DNA of 64,000 nucleotides from Lunularia cruciata (lineage: Eukaryota; Streptophyta; Marchantiopsida; Lunulariales; Lunulariaceae), in contig OX419756.1 of NCBI GenBank assembly GCA_948567375.1, positions 70,632,333-70,696,332 on the forward strand, written 5' to 3'. The notes beneath the pieces are model-generated. The model had not been told where the DNA came from. It saw only the letters and a program-made list of their open reading frames with translations, and searched no databases. Both the position numbers and the translations under genes were made by a program. This document shows positions 8,296 through 19,279 of the stretch, piece by piece (position 1 is the stretch's first letter; every line of letters starts with the position of its first letter).

Positions 8296-9069
8296 TTGAA
8301 GAATGGGTCTTGAAGACACCATATGCTTTAACTTCTGGAATGCTTCCTCATGCTTGGTGGTCCATTGGAAGCTTGAGTTCTTTCCCAAGAGGTCAGTCAA
8401 TGGTCCAGCCACGTGAGCATAATAGTGGATGAACCGTCGGTAAAAACTGGCCAATCCATTGAATGCTTGTACTTCGGTAGCATCCTTCGGGGTAGGCCAA
8501 TCAGTAATGGCCTTGATCTTCTCTTCTTCCATCTTGATCCCCTCTGATGAGATCTTATGACCCAAGAAGGTAACCTCCTTCTGCCAAAAAGCACACTTTG
8601 ACTTCTTGCAGTAAAATTTCCACTATCATAGTCGTCTTAGGACTTCTCGCACATGATTCCTATGTTCTGCCTCTGTCCTACTATAGATTAAGATATCATC
8701 TAAGAACACTACCACGGACTGATCTAATAGTCCCTCCAACACCCGATGCATATGATCCATGAAGACTGCTGGAGCATTAGTGAGTTCGAAAGGTAGAACT
8801 CTCCACTCAAAATAAGCATACCTTGTGCGAAAGGCAGTCTTTTGCACATCCTCTCCTTCAATAGGAATTTGCAAATAGTTGCTACAAAGATCTAGCTTGG
8901 AAAAGTAGTGTGCTCCACTTAATTGATCAAGCAGGTCATCGATCCGAGGCAAGGGATATGCATTCTTCACGGTTTGCTTATTGAGCCAACGGTAATCAAT
9001 ACAAAAATGAAGTCCTCCATCCTTCTTTGGAACAAATAGTACCGGTGCTCCCCACGGCGAGGTACTATG
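8296..9069 (-). pseudogene. B1 reverse transcriptase and start of RNase H (broken)
   Basis: RT motifs in antisense order: [15 protein letters not shown] (about 9050-9010), [24 protein letters not shown] (8970-8890), [10 protein letters not shown]-type palm and the catalytic [12 protein letters not shown] (about 8720-8680). The thumb follows in a second piece (8565-8296: VQAFNGLASFYRRFIHYYA and LLGKNSSFQWTTKHEEAFQKLK). Stops and a frameshift near 8600 separate the pieces. The usual PFGLTNAP is PFELTNAP here. TGA at about 9070 stands where copy B3 has CGA (Arg in DFIRHSTSP), a CpG-type mutation. Confidence 0.85.
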
Positions 9070-9906
9070 TCATATGAAATCCTTCTCCAACAACTCTATA
9101 AGTGTTTTTTGGAACTCCTCTAACTCCTTTGGTGAGAGCCGATAGATTGGTCTACTCATTGGAGTACTCCTTGGCAATAACTTGATCTTGAAGGGCATAC
9201 CTCGATCAAAGGGTAATCCCTTTGGCAGATCATCCAGAAACACATCTGCAAACTCCTGAACTATCCGATCAACCATTGCTTGATGCGGCACCTGGCCCTC
9301 CTCAGATTGTTCTTGTGCAATCGGCTTGATCCACACAGCAAATACAGACTTATCTTCCTCCAAAGCTTGCTCTATGGCTGCTTCATTAACAAAATTCCCT
9401 TCTTGGGACTCATCTCCCTTCCAAATTTGCTCTATGGCTACCTTCTCAACAAACTTCCCATCTTGGGACTGACTATTCTTAGGTGTCTTACTCAGAGGTG
9501 CCAGACAACCTAATTGGAAATTCCTACCTTGGTGTTGTACTTGAATTTGACGTCGGGTCCAATCGAATTGAACCTTATGACGTTCAAGCCAAGGTAGACC
9601 CAGAATGATATCATAGTGTAGAGGTGCCACTACAAACCTCATACACTCCGAATACTCCTTCCCAATCTTGAAGGTAACAGGATGCGAGGTGCGGAATGCA
9701 GAACCTTTTCTACCATCCGCCATCATCAAACTACTTTTAATCATTGGCTTGATAGGAATACCCAATTCCTTTGCTACTTGCATAGATATGCAATTCTCTG
9801 AACTTCCAAAATCAACCAAAATCTTACAACCCCGATTAGATATCGTACCTTGCAAGTGAAGCAAACTTGCATAGGTCGAGCCTTCAATCCCATTGGAACT
9901 AATCAA
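9070..9906 (-). pseudogene. B1 protease-like domain and pol linker
   Basis: The pol N-terminal part is open over 278 codons. The protease fold is clear: GCKILVDFGSSENCISM, KELGIPIKP, then HYDIILGLPWLERHKVQFDW. The catalytic triplet reads Asp-Phe-Gly instead of Asp-Ser/Thr-Gly. A linker with two 20-residue repeats (KFVEKVAIEQ and NFVNEAAIEQ type) follows, then the RT lead-in FADVFLDDLPKGLPFDRG and RPIYRLSPKELEE. The start used by software (ATT/ATG region near 9906) is arbitrary; in the intact element this would be part of a Gag-Pol polyprotein. Confidence 0.85.
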
Positions 9907-9929
9907 GCTCCCAATAGGCGGTTTGAAAT

Positions 9930-10826
9930 CTCCTACTGGGATTCTTTGTTTCCCTGATCATTTTGTTCCACAAACTCCATCTGGGCAACTTGTCAAGGTC
10001 GCCCATTCCTAAGTGGGCATTCAGCAATGTGATGTCCAACTTGGCAACAATAAAAGTAACCTCCATTTTGTCATAATCTTTCTCTATCTGCTGTGCCAAG
10101 TGGTTTTTGTTGGATAACATCAATCTCCATTGGTACCGGTTCTTCCACTCGTGGTACTAGTAAGTTTTATGTAGGTCGAGGTCAAGACCAAGTTGTCGCA
10201 ACTAAGGAATCAAAACGCTCAGCCAATTGCATGGCTTCTTCTATGTTCTGTGGCTCTCGCATGGTCACCTCCAATCTGGTTCGTGACTTCAATCCTCGCA
10301 CAAATCAATCCAGAACTTCACCTTCTTGGATATCTGGAATTTGCATGATGATATTCTGAAATTGTGTGATGTAGCTTCTCACTGAGCCAATCTGCCTCAA
10401 CTCCGCCAATTTATCTCGTGCAGCTCGGGTGGCATTTATAGTCTGAAATTGACTAAGCACTGCATCCTTGAATTTTGCCCATGTCAAAATTGGTGTAACA
10501 ATTTGTCATTCAGCTCTTTCTACTTGGAATTGCCACCAAAGTTTTGCCATCCAACTGGCTAGAAGCCAAGAGAATTTGTTTCCGCTCGTCTTGAAGACTG
10601 GTGGCTTCAAAGTAACGTTCACAGTCAAACACAAAATTCTCCACTGTGCCTGGAAGATTCTTGCCTCCAAATACCTTGGGTTTTGGAAATCGAATGCAAT
10701 CTTCTCCATCTCAAACTGGCGCTCTGTCTATTTGTTCTCGTCGTTGCTGGTCTCGTTCATCCAACAATCGAGTAAGATGCTCAATTTGTTGTTGCATTGC
10801 AAGGATAACATCCGATATTGCCGCCA
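9930..10826 (-). pseudogene. B1 Gag with zinc knuckle (broken)
   Basis: Begins at the ATG at 10826 (MAAISDVILAMQQQIEHL, a short coiled-coil-like start). The capsid core is recognisable: NFVFDCERYFEAT, DERKQILLASS, WAKFKDAVLSQFQTINATRAARDK and GSVRSYITQFQNIIMQIPD. A degenerate knuckle follows near 10060-10020 (a Cys replaced by Tyr; compare CFYCHQVGHRIAEC in B3). At least one stop after VERAE and a small deletion before KLWWQF break the frame, so no functional Gag can be made. Confidence 0.8.
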
Positions 10827-11084
10827 TCGCTACTACTCTATCCCACTACCCTCAATTTATCTAGTTGATTAACACATAGATACAACACGTCCACCGTTCT
10901 CCATAAGTTACGACTGGAAGTATCAAGGGTTCCTCTGACACGGTGATCATATGTAGAAATCCTGCCCAAAGCGTGAGGTGATGAATTGTGTGAAATGATG
11001 CTTTGATAATATCTGGACATGAAAGTTCCAATGGTTTGGCGGAAGTGGATTTGGTGGTCCATAAATCCATCCATCCCATTCTTG

Positions 11085-11096
11085 CTCTGATACCAA
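11085..11096 (-). other. Primer binding site of B1 (tRNA-iMet type)
   Basis: On the minus strand TTGGTATCAGAGC follows the LTR end directly. TGGTATCAGAGC complements the 3' end of plant initiator-methionine tRNA, the usual primer of chromoviruses. Confidence 0.88.
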
Positions 11097-11522
11097 TGTA
11101 AAAATGTAAAAGACCAAAACCAAGGAGAGAATTGGAGAATGGAAACTCACATTGGGACACTTGAATGAGGGAAAACTCCAAATGCCTAGCATGAGCTTCG
11201 GCCTTGGTATTTATAGGTAGCATATAAGACCCTTGAAGCTTCTTCAAGAAGCTTCCTTGAGCCGCTTTCTTGGAGTGCAAGCCAAGTTAACTAGGAAGCT
11301 TCTCAAGAAGCTTTCTTCTAGAAGCCGCCTACTTGGCGTGCAAGCTAGTTAGAAGCTTCTAGAAGCTTCCTTCTAGAAGCTACCTACTTAGGGCGCAAGC
11401 TAACTAGTTGGGAAGCTTCCCAAGAAGCTTCTTAGATACTTCTAGAATATTCTAGGCTATTTTGTCTTATTCTCTACTTCGTAAGCCTGACCAACTTCGT
11501 CACTAAACTCCATATTGTTACA
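11097..11522 (-). repeat. 5' LTR of B1 with heat-shock-element clusters
   Basis: Runs TGTAAC...ACA on the minus strand. The upstream (U3) half holds many GAA/TTC units: GAAGCTTCTAGAAGCTTC (11352-11369) has four units at exact 5-bp spacing, followed by TTCTAGAA (11371-11378); TTCTAGAATATTC (11440-11452) has three. Further GAAGCTTC pairs lie at 11235-11256, 11295-11313 and 11412-11431. A TATA box (CTATAAATA on the minus strand, about 11216-11208) follows the cluster at promoter distance. This is the layout of a heat-responsive promoter. Confidence 0.88.
11202..11216 (-). promoter_or_regulatory. TATA box of the B1 LTR promoter
   Basis: CTATAAATACCAAGG on the minus strand, about 20 bp downstream of the nearest GAAGCTTC pair. 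The same box is seen in the other B LTRs (for example CTATAAATATAA at 59630 in B4), which supports a real Pol II promoter. Confidence 0.65.
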
Positions 11523-13565
11523 GATAATAACTTCGGATACCGATAGGCCAAGTGTGCCACATGATGTAGAGAGACTCACCTAGCAATCTTATCTCTCTCT
11601 ACATACAAGTACCTTTGTACTTGTATGCCCGCTTGTATTACCGTAGCTAATCCAATGCTAATCCCACCAAACAACTCCAATAGACATATCCCCTCTATTG
11701 GATACTACTAAGCAATGAGTGTGGTATCCAGAGGTGTCAAAGTAATCAACTTTGGAGGCTCATCCTCACACTCATCTCTTGATGGTACAAAGGCTCCACT
11801 CCAAACTTGTTGCACCAATTGATCTGCATGTTGTTGCAATTCCTCCTCTGAACTCCATAGTGGAACATCCAAGGTGAATGGAACAATCCCACTTGTACTC
11901 CAAATCCGAGTGATCTCCTCTGGTATTGGAGTATCCTCTGCATGGATGTTCCTCTCTAACAAGTCACCAGGCCAAGTAACTACATCACTAAAAGCTAAAA
12001 CTGATGTTGCTATGGTCCCAAACTATAATGAGCCAAGACTGCCACTACTGAAGCATACTAGTAGGCAACATACCCGCCCCTCACTAGACTTCCAACCTGG
12101 TCTATAGGAGGTTGTCTCCTCCCAATAGTCAATGCTGAAACCCATGGAGTATAACATTGCTCCCCCAACTAGCACATCATATGACTCAACTATTGTCACA
12201 ATAGCTTTAGCTTGAGCTTTCACCACTGAACTATTAGTCTGATGACTAGGCTGAACCTGGACAACAAGCTCTCCACATGTGATGTACTATGTCAAACCAC
12301 AACCTAGAGATGTCTGGATCTGAAATGGACACCTCTCTACATCGGTCTTTTGTAACTCTAGACCAACTATAGCATCCTTCCCCAACATAAGGGCTGCGCA
12401 TCAGAGTCTAACAAGACTCCCTATGGTGTATAGACCTTCCTTGAAGGTCTCACCAAACAGAAAATCCCCTTTTGGTTATCCAATAAGACAACACCAGGTG
12501 TGAACCGCACTCTCTCAAAGGCCGGTCTAGTTGGCAAGTCCTCTAGTCTAGCTACTGCTACCTGCCATAAATTACTAGTCATTGAACGGATCCCATGCTC
12601 CTCAACCAAGTTAGCTTCACTATCAACCACCTTTGCTCTAGTAGTAGGAACCACATTATCCTTACTCTCACAAAGCGTGGTAGCCAACCAGAACACTGGA
12701 GCTGGATCAACTCCTAATATAAACATATCACTAGCCAAAAACAAAGGGCATTGCATAATCAGTTCAGCCGTCCCCCAACATCATGCTAGACTCATTTTTG
12801 TGTAGTAGCAGGTAGCTGACTAGTAGGTAGTCTATCATGCACTCCATCACCACCTACCACACTTGTACTAGGACATCTAGGAGCCATGGATGTCATCTGC
12901 AATGCCTTAGATAGCATGAAAGATTGGGGAAGTCTGACCTATCTCCCAACCTCTCCTCTTTGTGGGTCCAATTCCATTGATGCTCCTCTAGGCTCTGGAG
13001 CATGTACTGCATTCCTAGTCACTGCTGCAAATGCATCCACCTGTGTTGCTCCACACATGAAGTCCAAAGCATCTCTATCATCAGCATATGAGGTGGAAGC
13101 CTCAGCACCCAAATCTGATCTCCTCTAAGCAATGGCCATACTAGCCAATCTCTGCTCCAAATACTCAATCCGAGTAGCCATAGCTATATCAAAAGTAGTA
13201 AGGGTAGGTATTGCACCTCTACTAGGTGTAGATCCTCTACCACCTTGTCCTCCATGAATTGGAGCTCCTCTACTACCTGCCATAATAGCCCTACTACTCC
13301 ATAACTCCAAGTGTAGGTCAAAGCATCGGTCACTAGTGTGACCAAATCTATGATAATGCTCACACTGCCTTTGTGCTGACTATGATGCACTAGAGGTATT
13401 AGGTCCGATGCCCTAAGTACACTCTTTCCTATAATGAGGTCCACCACAAGTCCAACAAGTAACACTACCACTCATTGGCTACTATTGACCTAAAAAGGAA
13501 GGGAAGGGTCTAACTACAATAGGCCTTCTAGTTGCTCCATAGGATCTAAACTGTCCACCCAATCC
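11523..13565 (-). pseudogene. A2 zinc knuckles, protease and linker up to the methyltransferase
   Basis: Counterpart of A1 1184-3230. Recognisable blocks: CWTCGGPHY-like knuckle (about 13450-13415), the PALTTFDIAMATRIEYLEQRLASMAIA coiled segment (about 13220-13125), RFTPGVVLLDNQKGIFCLVRPS (about 12510-12440), YDVLVGGAMLYSMGFSIDYWEE (12185-12120), and DTPIPEEITRIWSTSGIVPFTLDVP (11940-11865). The protease active-site region around 12400 is damaged by stops. The last part (11700-11523) corresponds to motif I and the following segment of the A1 methyltransferase, showing that A2 also carried the enzyme. Confidence 0.85.
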
Positions 13566-14584
13566 TCAAAAACCAACTAGGCGTGGTGCACTCTGCTGCA
13601 CTTTAGAAGAAGTAACCATTATGGATGAGGTCTTGCTACCAAATCTAGATGTCACTACCCTCTCCTCCACCATGTTGAGCTCAATACGATTAGCCAAACC
13701 AAAGACCACTACCAAAGTGGGCAAAGAACCTGTAACAACGTAGCATCACAAACTCTATGTTGCAACTCCCTGTCCAATATCCCATACCAAAATTGGAGTG
13801 CTTGGGCCTCAATAATTCCCTGAGTGAAATGGATCAGTTGCCTCATGCGAGTGTATGCCTCACGTAGGCTCTCTCCGACCTTCCGTTGGAACTCCTTCAA
13901 GCTCTTCAGCTTGTCAATTCGTACTCCCTGGTAGTTCCGCCTTAAACACTAGAAGAACTCCACCATGGGGTTAAACACCGATACTACACCACCTCCTACA
14001 GTGATACCTCCACTCATGGTAGCACTATCTCTAGCTAGTGCACCTCCACTAGCTCCACCAACACTACTTGAGCTAGAACTTGTGAGTACAACCAATCTAC
14101 TCCTGGCAACCAAGCCTGAAGTAATAGAGACATAGTTCAGAGACCAATATTGTCTCCATAACTCAATCTCCTCCAAATGAGCTCTCCTGAACTCATAGTA
14201 GTCATCCATCGGCGGACCCTCCAAATTTTGAAACAACCTCTTCCATGCCATGAAGGGTGTAAATAAAGTTGGGTTCCGCATCTACTATAGATCACACCAA
14301 CTATAAAACTCATGGATGAAGTCATCCAACTCAATGGTACCCACTATACCAGAGTAATGCCTAAGGCCTTTGGGGACCCCATAAATCTCGTCTATGTCCC
14401 ACAACAATGGTGCGGACACACTCAGTGCACTCTCAACTGGATCAGCTCCTGTGTCAAACTCCAACTCAGATTCAATCTCCTCACTCATTGGGACTTGAGA
14501 TATAGGTTGATATCAAGCACCACTCCAAGTAAACCCACTATGTACTGTAGGGCTATCTCCTCTAAAATCTCCAAAGAACTCCAT
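13566..14584 (-). pseudogene. A2 Gag
   Basis: Counterpart of A1 Gag, starting at the ATG at 14584-14582 (MEFFGD), the codon that is ACG in A1. The same landmarks are present: SELEFDTGAD, TIELDDFIHEFYSWCDL, RNPTLFTPFMAWKRLFQNLEGPPMDD and ESLREAYTRMRQLIHFTQG. Stops and a small deletion near 13720 break it. It ends at TGA 13568-13566, the same codon as the TGA at 1181 in A1. Confidence 0.87.
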
Positions 14585-14963
14585 TGTGATAAAGCAACCA
14601 CAACCACAATCGCAAACTACAACAGCAAGTACCCCACCAAGTGCCAAAACCAATGTAACTTTAACTGAGACAACTACAATAGGGGCAAAGGCAACCTATA
14701 AACCTGCCATCACAACACGTATTCTCACGGTCTGCAGGTCATCACTTCCTACCTCACAAGAAAAAAATTAAGATATTCTTACTGGTCATCACTCCAGCCC
14801 CACTATCAAGAGCAAAACAGAACACCAATGCTCAAAATTCAAGGCACCTCATACAAACACGGTGCACAAACAGGAAGCATAGAATGGAGGAGGCCAATCA
14901 CAAGAATGCTAAACTAAAACCCTCCATCTCATAAATCAACACGAGATTGACTCTGGCACCATT
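14585..14963 (-). other. A2 leader and primer-site region
   Basis: On the minus strand the LTR end is followed by AATGGTGCCAGAGTC (about 14961-14947), which resembles the iMet primer site TGGTATCAGAG with mismatches. The part near 14760-14600 aligns with A1 positions 1-163, including GATGGCAGGTT and GTTACATT. No protein is encoded. Confidence 0.6.
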
Positions 14964-15865
14964 TGGCATTTGATATAATTGGAGTACATATCTACTTCCT
15001 GAGCTACAAGGATTACTTAGGATCGGATCAAAGTTCTTCTTGCCAAAATTTGACGTAAATCCTTCACAAAATCTGTCATAAAATCTGACATAAATCCCTA
15101 AAAATAGCCAACTGCCAAATCCTCCACTAACTCCTCACTTGAGCCAAATTGGAAAAATGGGTTCAAATGGGTTCATACAATCTCTAATTTGCAAGGATGT
15201 ACTCTCAACTCCACCTTCAATTTTAGGTTCTAAGCTCAACTCGTAACAAATTGGTCTTGAGCTCAATCACAATTATCTCTTGAAAATTGCTCCTCCTTGG
15301 CTCTAAACTTTTCCAGCACTTTTTCACACACTCTCTCTCAAGGAAATCTAAACTACTCAATTGAGACACCATGATCCACCAAGCTTGGAGATATCACCAA
15401 CACTCGCAATTCATGCATCCAATTTCCCCTTGACTCACTTTTTAGATATAATCAGATCATTTACAACTCAAATCAATTGAACTCAAATCAATACTTGATC
15501 TGATCCTCAACAACTTGCCAACAATAGGGCATTGATTACAATCAAGCCACACCCACTCTAGCTAAGAGAATCCATGTGACACTCATCGGCTTTCTGTCCA
15601 CTCTAGCCAGGAACTCAAAGGCTCAACATCAGAGAAGTGAACTTTTTGGAGCTGCACTTACAAGGTATACTCCTAATTTTGACCTAGGTCTCATCCCAAT
15701 GGTCCCATTGATTGCACACCCGATGGTGCGGATGGTGCAAGTGACGGTGGGCCATGCCATGAAGTCAGTACCCTAAACAGAAATAGTGATGGGCTGGTAG
15801 AAATAGGAGGAAGCTCCATATTATCTTGTGGAGATGGTAAGATGGTAGCGGTGGGAGGAGACTCC
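14964..15865 (-). repeat. 5' LTR of A2 (partial, interrupted by a solo C LTR)
   Basis: 15448-15780 aligns with A1 3' LTR 7865-8190 in inverse orientation; 14964-15447 is the LTR end missing from A1. The outer end meets the C-family LTR at 15866. The first 140 bp or so of the A LTR, including TGTGGCAC, are not recognisable beyond that LTR, so the C insertion was accompanied by loss or strong divergence. Confidence 0.75.
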
Positions 15866-16556
15866 TGTAACACCCATTTGAGCATGTGTGTAGTATTGTG
15901 ATATTTACCTTGGTATTATAAGTACTTGAGAGATATTATTTATATAAAGATAAAGGATGGTTCTACATTAGTCATGATTAGCTAAATTTAGTCATTGCTA
16001 AGATAGAGGGGACCTTACTTTAGAAGAAGTGGAAAAGATGAGCACCACTATTTTGGATTCTAGTATGTTGACTTGGTATTATTCCTAGGTGTTTGGCTTT
16101 GTGGAAAGAGTTGAAAACTCTTGGGCCCGCAAGCCTTTATGTTTTAGATTCTTCTTTAGTCCAAGGATAGCCCATGTGAAGGAATCCTTGACTTAGTGGT
16201 TGGGTCAAGATAAGATCACATGCTAATGGAATATGCCCATGTGAATGGATATTTCTTTCTACTTTTTGACTTTACTTGAATTTTAGTCTAGTAACTTGAG
16301 TTACTACAGTAATTAGTAAATTTGGTGCGTAACTATTTCACAAGTATATAAACAAGGGGTGAGAAGGTACTCATCATCCTTTCATTTGCAACTATCTCTC
16401 TCTCTCATTGAGTTCTGTAGTGAGCAATGTTTTGAGTCTTGGAGTGTTAGCCTTGGAGGAGTATGATGGAGTTGGGGTTCCTTGCCTTCTTAGTCCATGG
16501 TGTGCTACCATAATAGCCATCAGAGGTTCATCCTAAGTGAGAGATAGGCCGGCTCA
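15866..16556 (+). repeat. Solo LTR of family C
   Basis: About 690 bp starting TGTAACACCCATTTG and ending CCGGCTCA, clearly the same sequence as the two LTRs of element C (19729-20417, 26838-27529). No primer site follows and no internal C sequence is attached, so it is a solo LTR left by LTR-LTR recombination. It includes the TATATAAACAAGGGG promoter core (about 16346). A clean target duplication is not visible. Confidence 0.88.
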
Positions 16557-18595
16557 TAGTCCAAGGTGGATGGAGGATGTGGAGTGGGCATGACATGAGG
16601 ATGAGGGATAGAGGAGACAACTAATGGGGCATCTTGCATATAGGAACCCCTCCTATAGGGCGCTCTATTGGTATAGAAGAAGTATTTGTCCTAGAGACAA
16701 GGGAAAGCCATATGAATAAATATCACAACTATGGGTGTATGTTGAAAAAGATGATGGATGGATTGATGCCCTACTTGCACATATAAGGTGTGGGTGCCAG
16801 ATGAGAAGTGACATCAAGGAGAGTCCCTCTATGGCCCTGTGCTAATGAACACGGCCAAAAATGCTTCAATTTAATAGGGCCTGGGGCTACACGCTTGCCC
16901 TTATTATTATAGCATGTATTGGTACAAAAAATACCATTACCACAACTCTTAGGGAGTTGAATACGAGCCCCTTCGAACCCACCAACCTGATGGGTAAAGC
17001 TCTTATTTTTATTTCCGACAGTGAGGTTTACCATTTATCCACGTTCAAACAGGTAGTCGGGGGCGACACCGGAAGAACAAAATTTAAACAGGTCTAAATG
17101 GAGGCATCTAGAAAGAAGCTATTGAAAGTGTATACCTCTCAAGAGTACCCAAGAAAAGACATGACAAGAAAACAAGACATAGTAAAGAAATGTGATATAT
17201 CTTGATGTAATAGAGAAAAAAAGGATTAAAAAAGCAAAGAAACAATAGCCTATCATACAGGTGAGGAGTGCCTACCTATAATGTCTTGAGAACTCCCTCT
17301 AATTCCAATGTCCTATCCATAGGTTGGTGTAACTGCACATCCATGATAGTAATACTACTTGTAGGTCCCAAAAACTTTCTACTACATAGACTCTCATTTG
17401 TTTGTGGTAGTAATGTTCAGCTCTTGATCCCAACTGCCAGTTGATGAAGTGAATGGAGAGCCGCTGTTGTGTAGGCTCTACAACATGTGGTTCAAGAACC
17501 ATCTATACAAGAACCTTTTGGTAGAAGAACCCATTTTTCCAAGGAAACTCTCATAGAAGAATATACCAACCCAAAGCTCTCTAGTACACAAACTTCTCAG
17601 CATGAAAAATCACTAATCATCATTTTGTGAGTTCAATCCCTATTGTCTTCTACAAGTGGACTATGAGCTCTTGCTATTAGTTCCTTGCCTCTAATTTGTA
17701 CTACTAATCTCTCCCTCTAGAAAGTATTTGCTTCCACGGTGACTTCCCAAGTGAGGGAGATTGAGAGCCCTTGATTCACGTGCCCTTAACTAAACAGTCT
17801 AACCTATATGCATGTTCTAGCTATTTCTCTAGTTACTTGTGCCGCTGCAACTTATCATGCTTCTATAAGGCTTAATTTAACTCCCTTAACCCTTAATCTT
17901 GCCCATAATGTTCTAAAAACAAAGTGCTCTTAGAGTAAAGTGAACCTAACACATTTTGACATGTCAATCCTGCCCCTCAATTGCCTCATCCTACCCTTGA
18001 TTGAGCTTTACCCGTTTGATTATTTGCATGCCCTAGTACCCATCCAAATTGGTGGCTCAAGTCAATTTCACACACTCCAGCTGGTCCACCACTACAATCA
18101 CCTAGGAGAAACCCCCCCTCCCTCCTACTACACTGGACGCATTTCCACTCTCAGTGCGAGGAAGGGCCTTGCCAACGTACTTTTTCCCCTATCTAATCTG
18201 TTCACTAGAGCAGGGTGTGAAATTAATCCCCGATTATGGCTCATATGGTCACTCACCAGTCCACTCACTCAGGCACTTGACCCTCTTGACTCCTAGCTTT
18301 GATGCTCCCAAGCTCAACTCAACAGGAGACCTTTCCCATGGAGAAAAGTAACATTCATCCTTGGGCATCCAAAGAAGTGACTCAAAGAGCCCCAGATAGT
18401 AATCAAGGAACCCTAAACCTTCAGGTCAATCTCTAAGTGAGAATTATAGTAGAGAGAATAAATTGTTGGGGTGAGTTGTTCTCTTATAACCCATCACCTT
18501 TATATTTGATGCAGTAAAATCTGAATGAGAAATTCAAAAGATAATGTAGATGATCTTGCGTAACTCTATATCAGCTGATTTTGATGAGGTAATAT
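16557..18595. other. Intergenic stretch without recognisable genes
   Basis: About 2 kb between the solo C LTR and copia element D. It holds only short open frames (up to 118 codons at 17940-18296, with no family resemblance seen). Around 16990-17025 a segment with TTCGAACCC and short complementary flanks resembles a tRNA T-arm or SINE B box, but no A box was found. Nothing else can be supported. Confidence 0.5.
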
Positions 18596-19279
18596 TGTTG
18601 GGGATCTACTAAAGATTTACCATTCCTCTTCTAATGGTTCTTTAGCTACATATATTGAGATTCAGCTATATATTGAGATCAACCCTACACAAGAAGGAAA
18701 AACATATTGGAAGGAAGAAAGATCTTGGGAGGAAAAAAATTGAGAGAAAATGTACTCACAAACATCAATAGGTTCACAAGAATTATCATGGTTCAGAGTC
18801 ACTTGCTCTTACGTCCATGGGCAACATAGATTCATGATTTTTACTCCCTCTCAAATTATAGATTACAAAGATCATTTGGAAGCTCTACCCTGACCAACTC
18901 TTTCCCTATCTGTCTGAACTGTTCTTGTGTTTATCTTGATCCACCCTTCTCCTAATTATCTCTTGCTTGTCTGATCAAAAAGAAATCAGACCTCACCTAA
19001 CCAGCCTCATGCAAATCAAAGTTGCAAAAGAGTTCCACTAAATCTTTTTCACAAGTGCACCTCTTTTCAACTTGTGAAAAACATCACTCTGTAGGTCATA
19101 GGGTTTTTCCTCTATTGTTGCACACACCAAAAAAATGAGAAGAATCACACTCAAAGTATCATCCCAATATCCTAGATTGTCAAACACCTATCTCAACCTG
19201 GACAAGAAATCTTGTGGATGATCTGAGCCACAAATTGTAGCATCATAGATAGGATAAATCAGACAAATCATGCTCCACA
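18596..19279 (-). repeat. 3' LTR of copia D
   Basis: 684 bp, TGTTGGGG...GCTCCACA on the plus strand, matching 31156-31842 along its whole length with scattered differences. Inside it lies TTGGGGATCTACTA and a duplicated ATATATTGAGAT(C/T) stretch. The polypurine tract (minus-strand GTGGGAGAGTTTTG) adjoins at 19280-19300. Confidence 0.88.

Larger units (their letters stand above)
8296..11522 (-). mobile_element. Ty3/gypsy chromovirus-type element B1, truncated
   Basis: Antisense element with a 5' LTR (11097-11522), iMet-type primer site, Gag, protease, RT and the start of RNase H. It breaks off at 8295/8296; B2 has the same sequence at about 42441 and continues into RNase H and integrase. The outer LTR end at 11522 abuts antisense element A2 in the middle of its methyltransferase region, so B1 either inserted into A2 or was joined to it by rearrangement. 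The remaining half of A2 is not found on the other side. Confidence 0.9.
11523..15865 (-). mobile_element. Decayed antisense copy A2 of the methyltransferase retrotransposon
   Basis: Reading leftwards from 15865: LTR, primer site, leader, Gag, knuckles, protease, linker, and the first part of the methyltransferase region, ending at 11523 beside the B1 LTR. Homology to A1 is continuous (for example A1 2810-3050 against 11962-11708). Most differences are C-to-T or G-to-A, and CpG sites of A1 are largely lost, so this copy is older. Stops occur throughout. RT, integrase and PHD finger are absent. Confidence 0.9.

Noticed and set aside
10838-11280. Overlapping antisense open frames in the B1 leader and LTR
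   Set aside because: They cross the primer site and the LTR and recur in the other B copies only because the DNA is conserved; no domain is seen.
16985-17030. tRNA- or SINE-like segment with TTCGAACCC
   Set aside because: No A box, no cloverleaf, and no acceptor stem pairing at tRNA distance.
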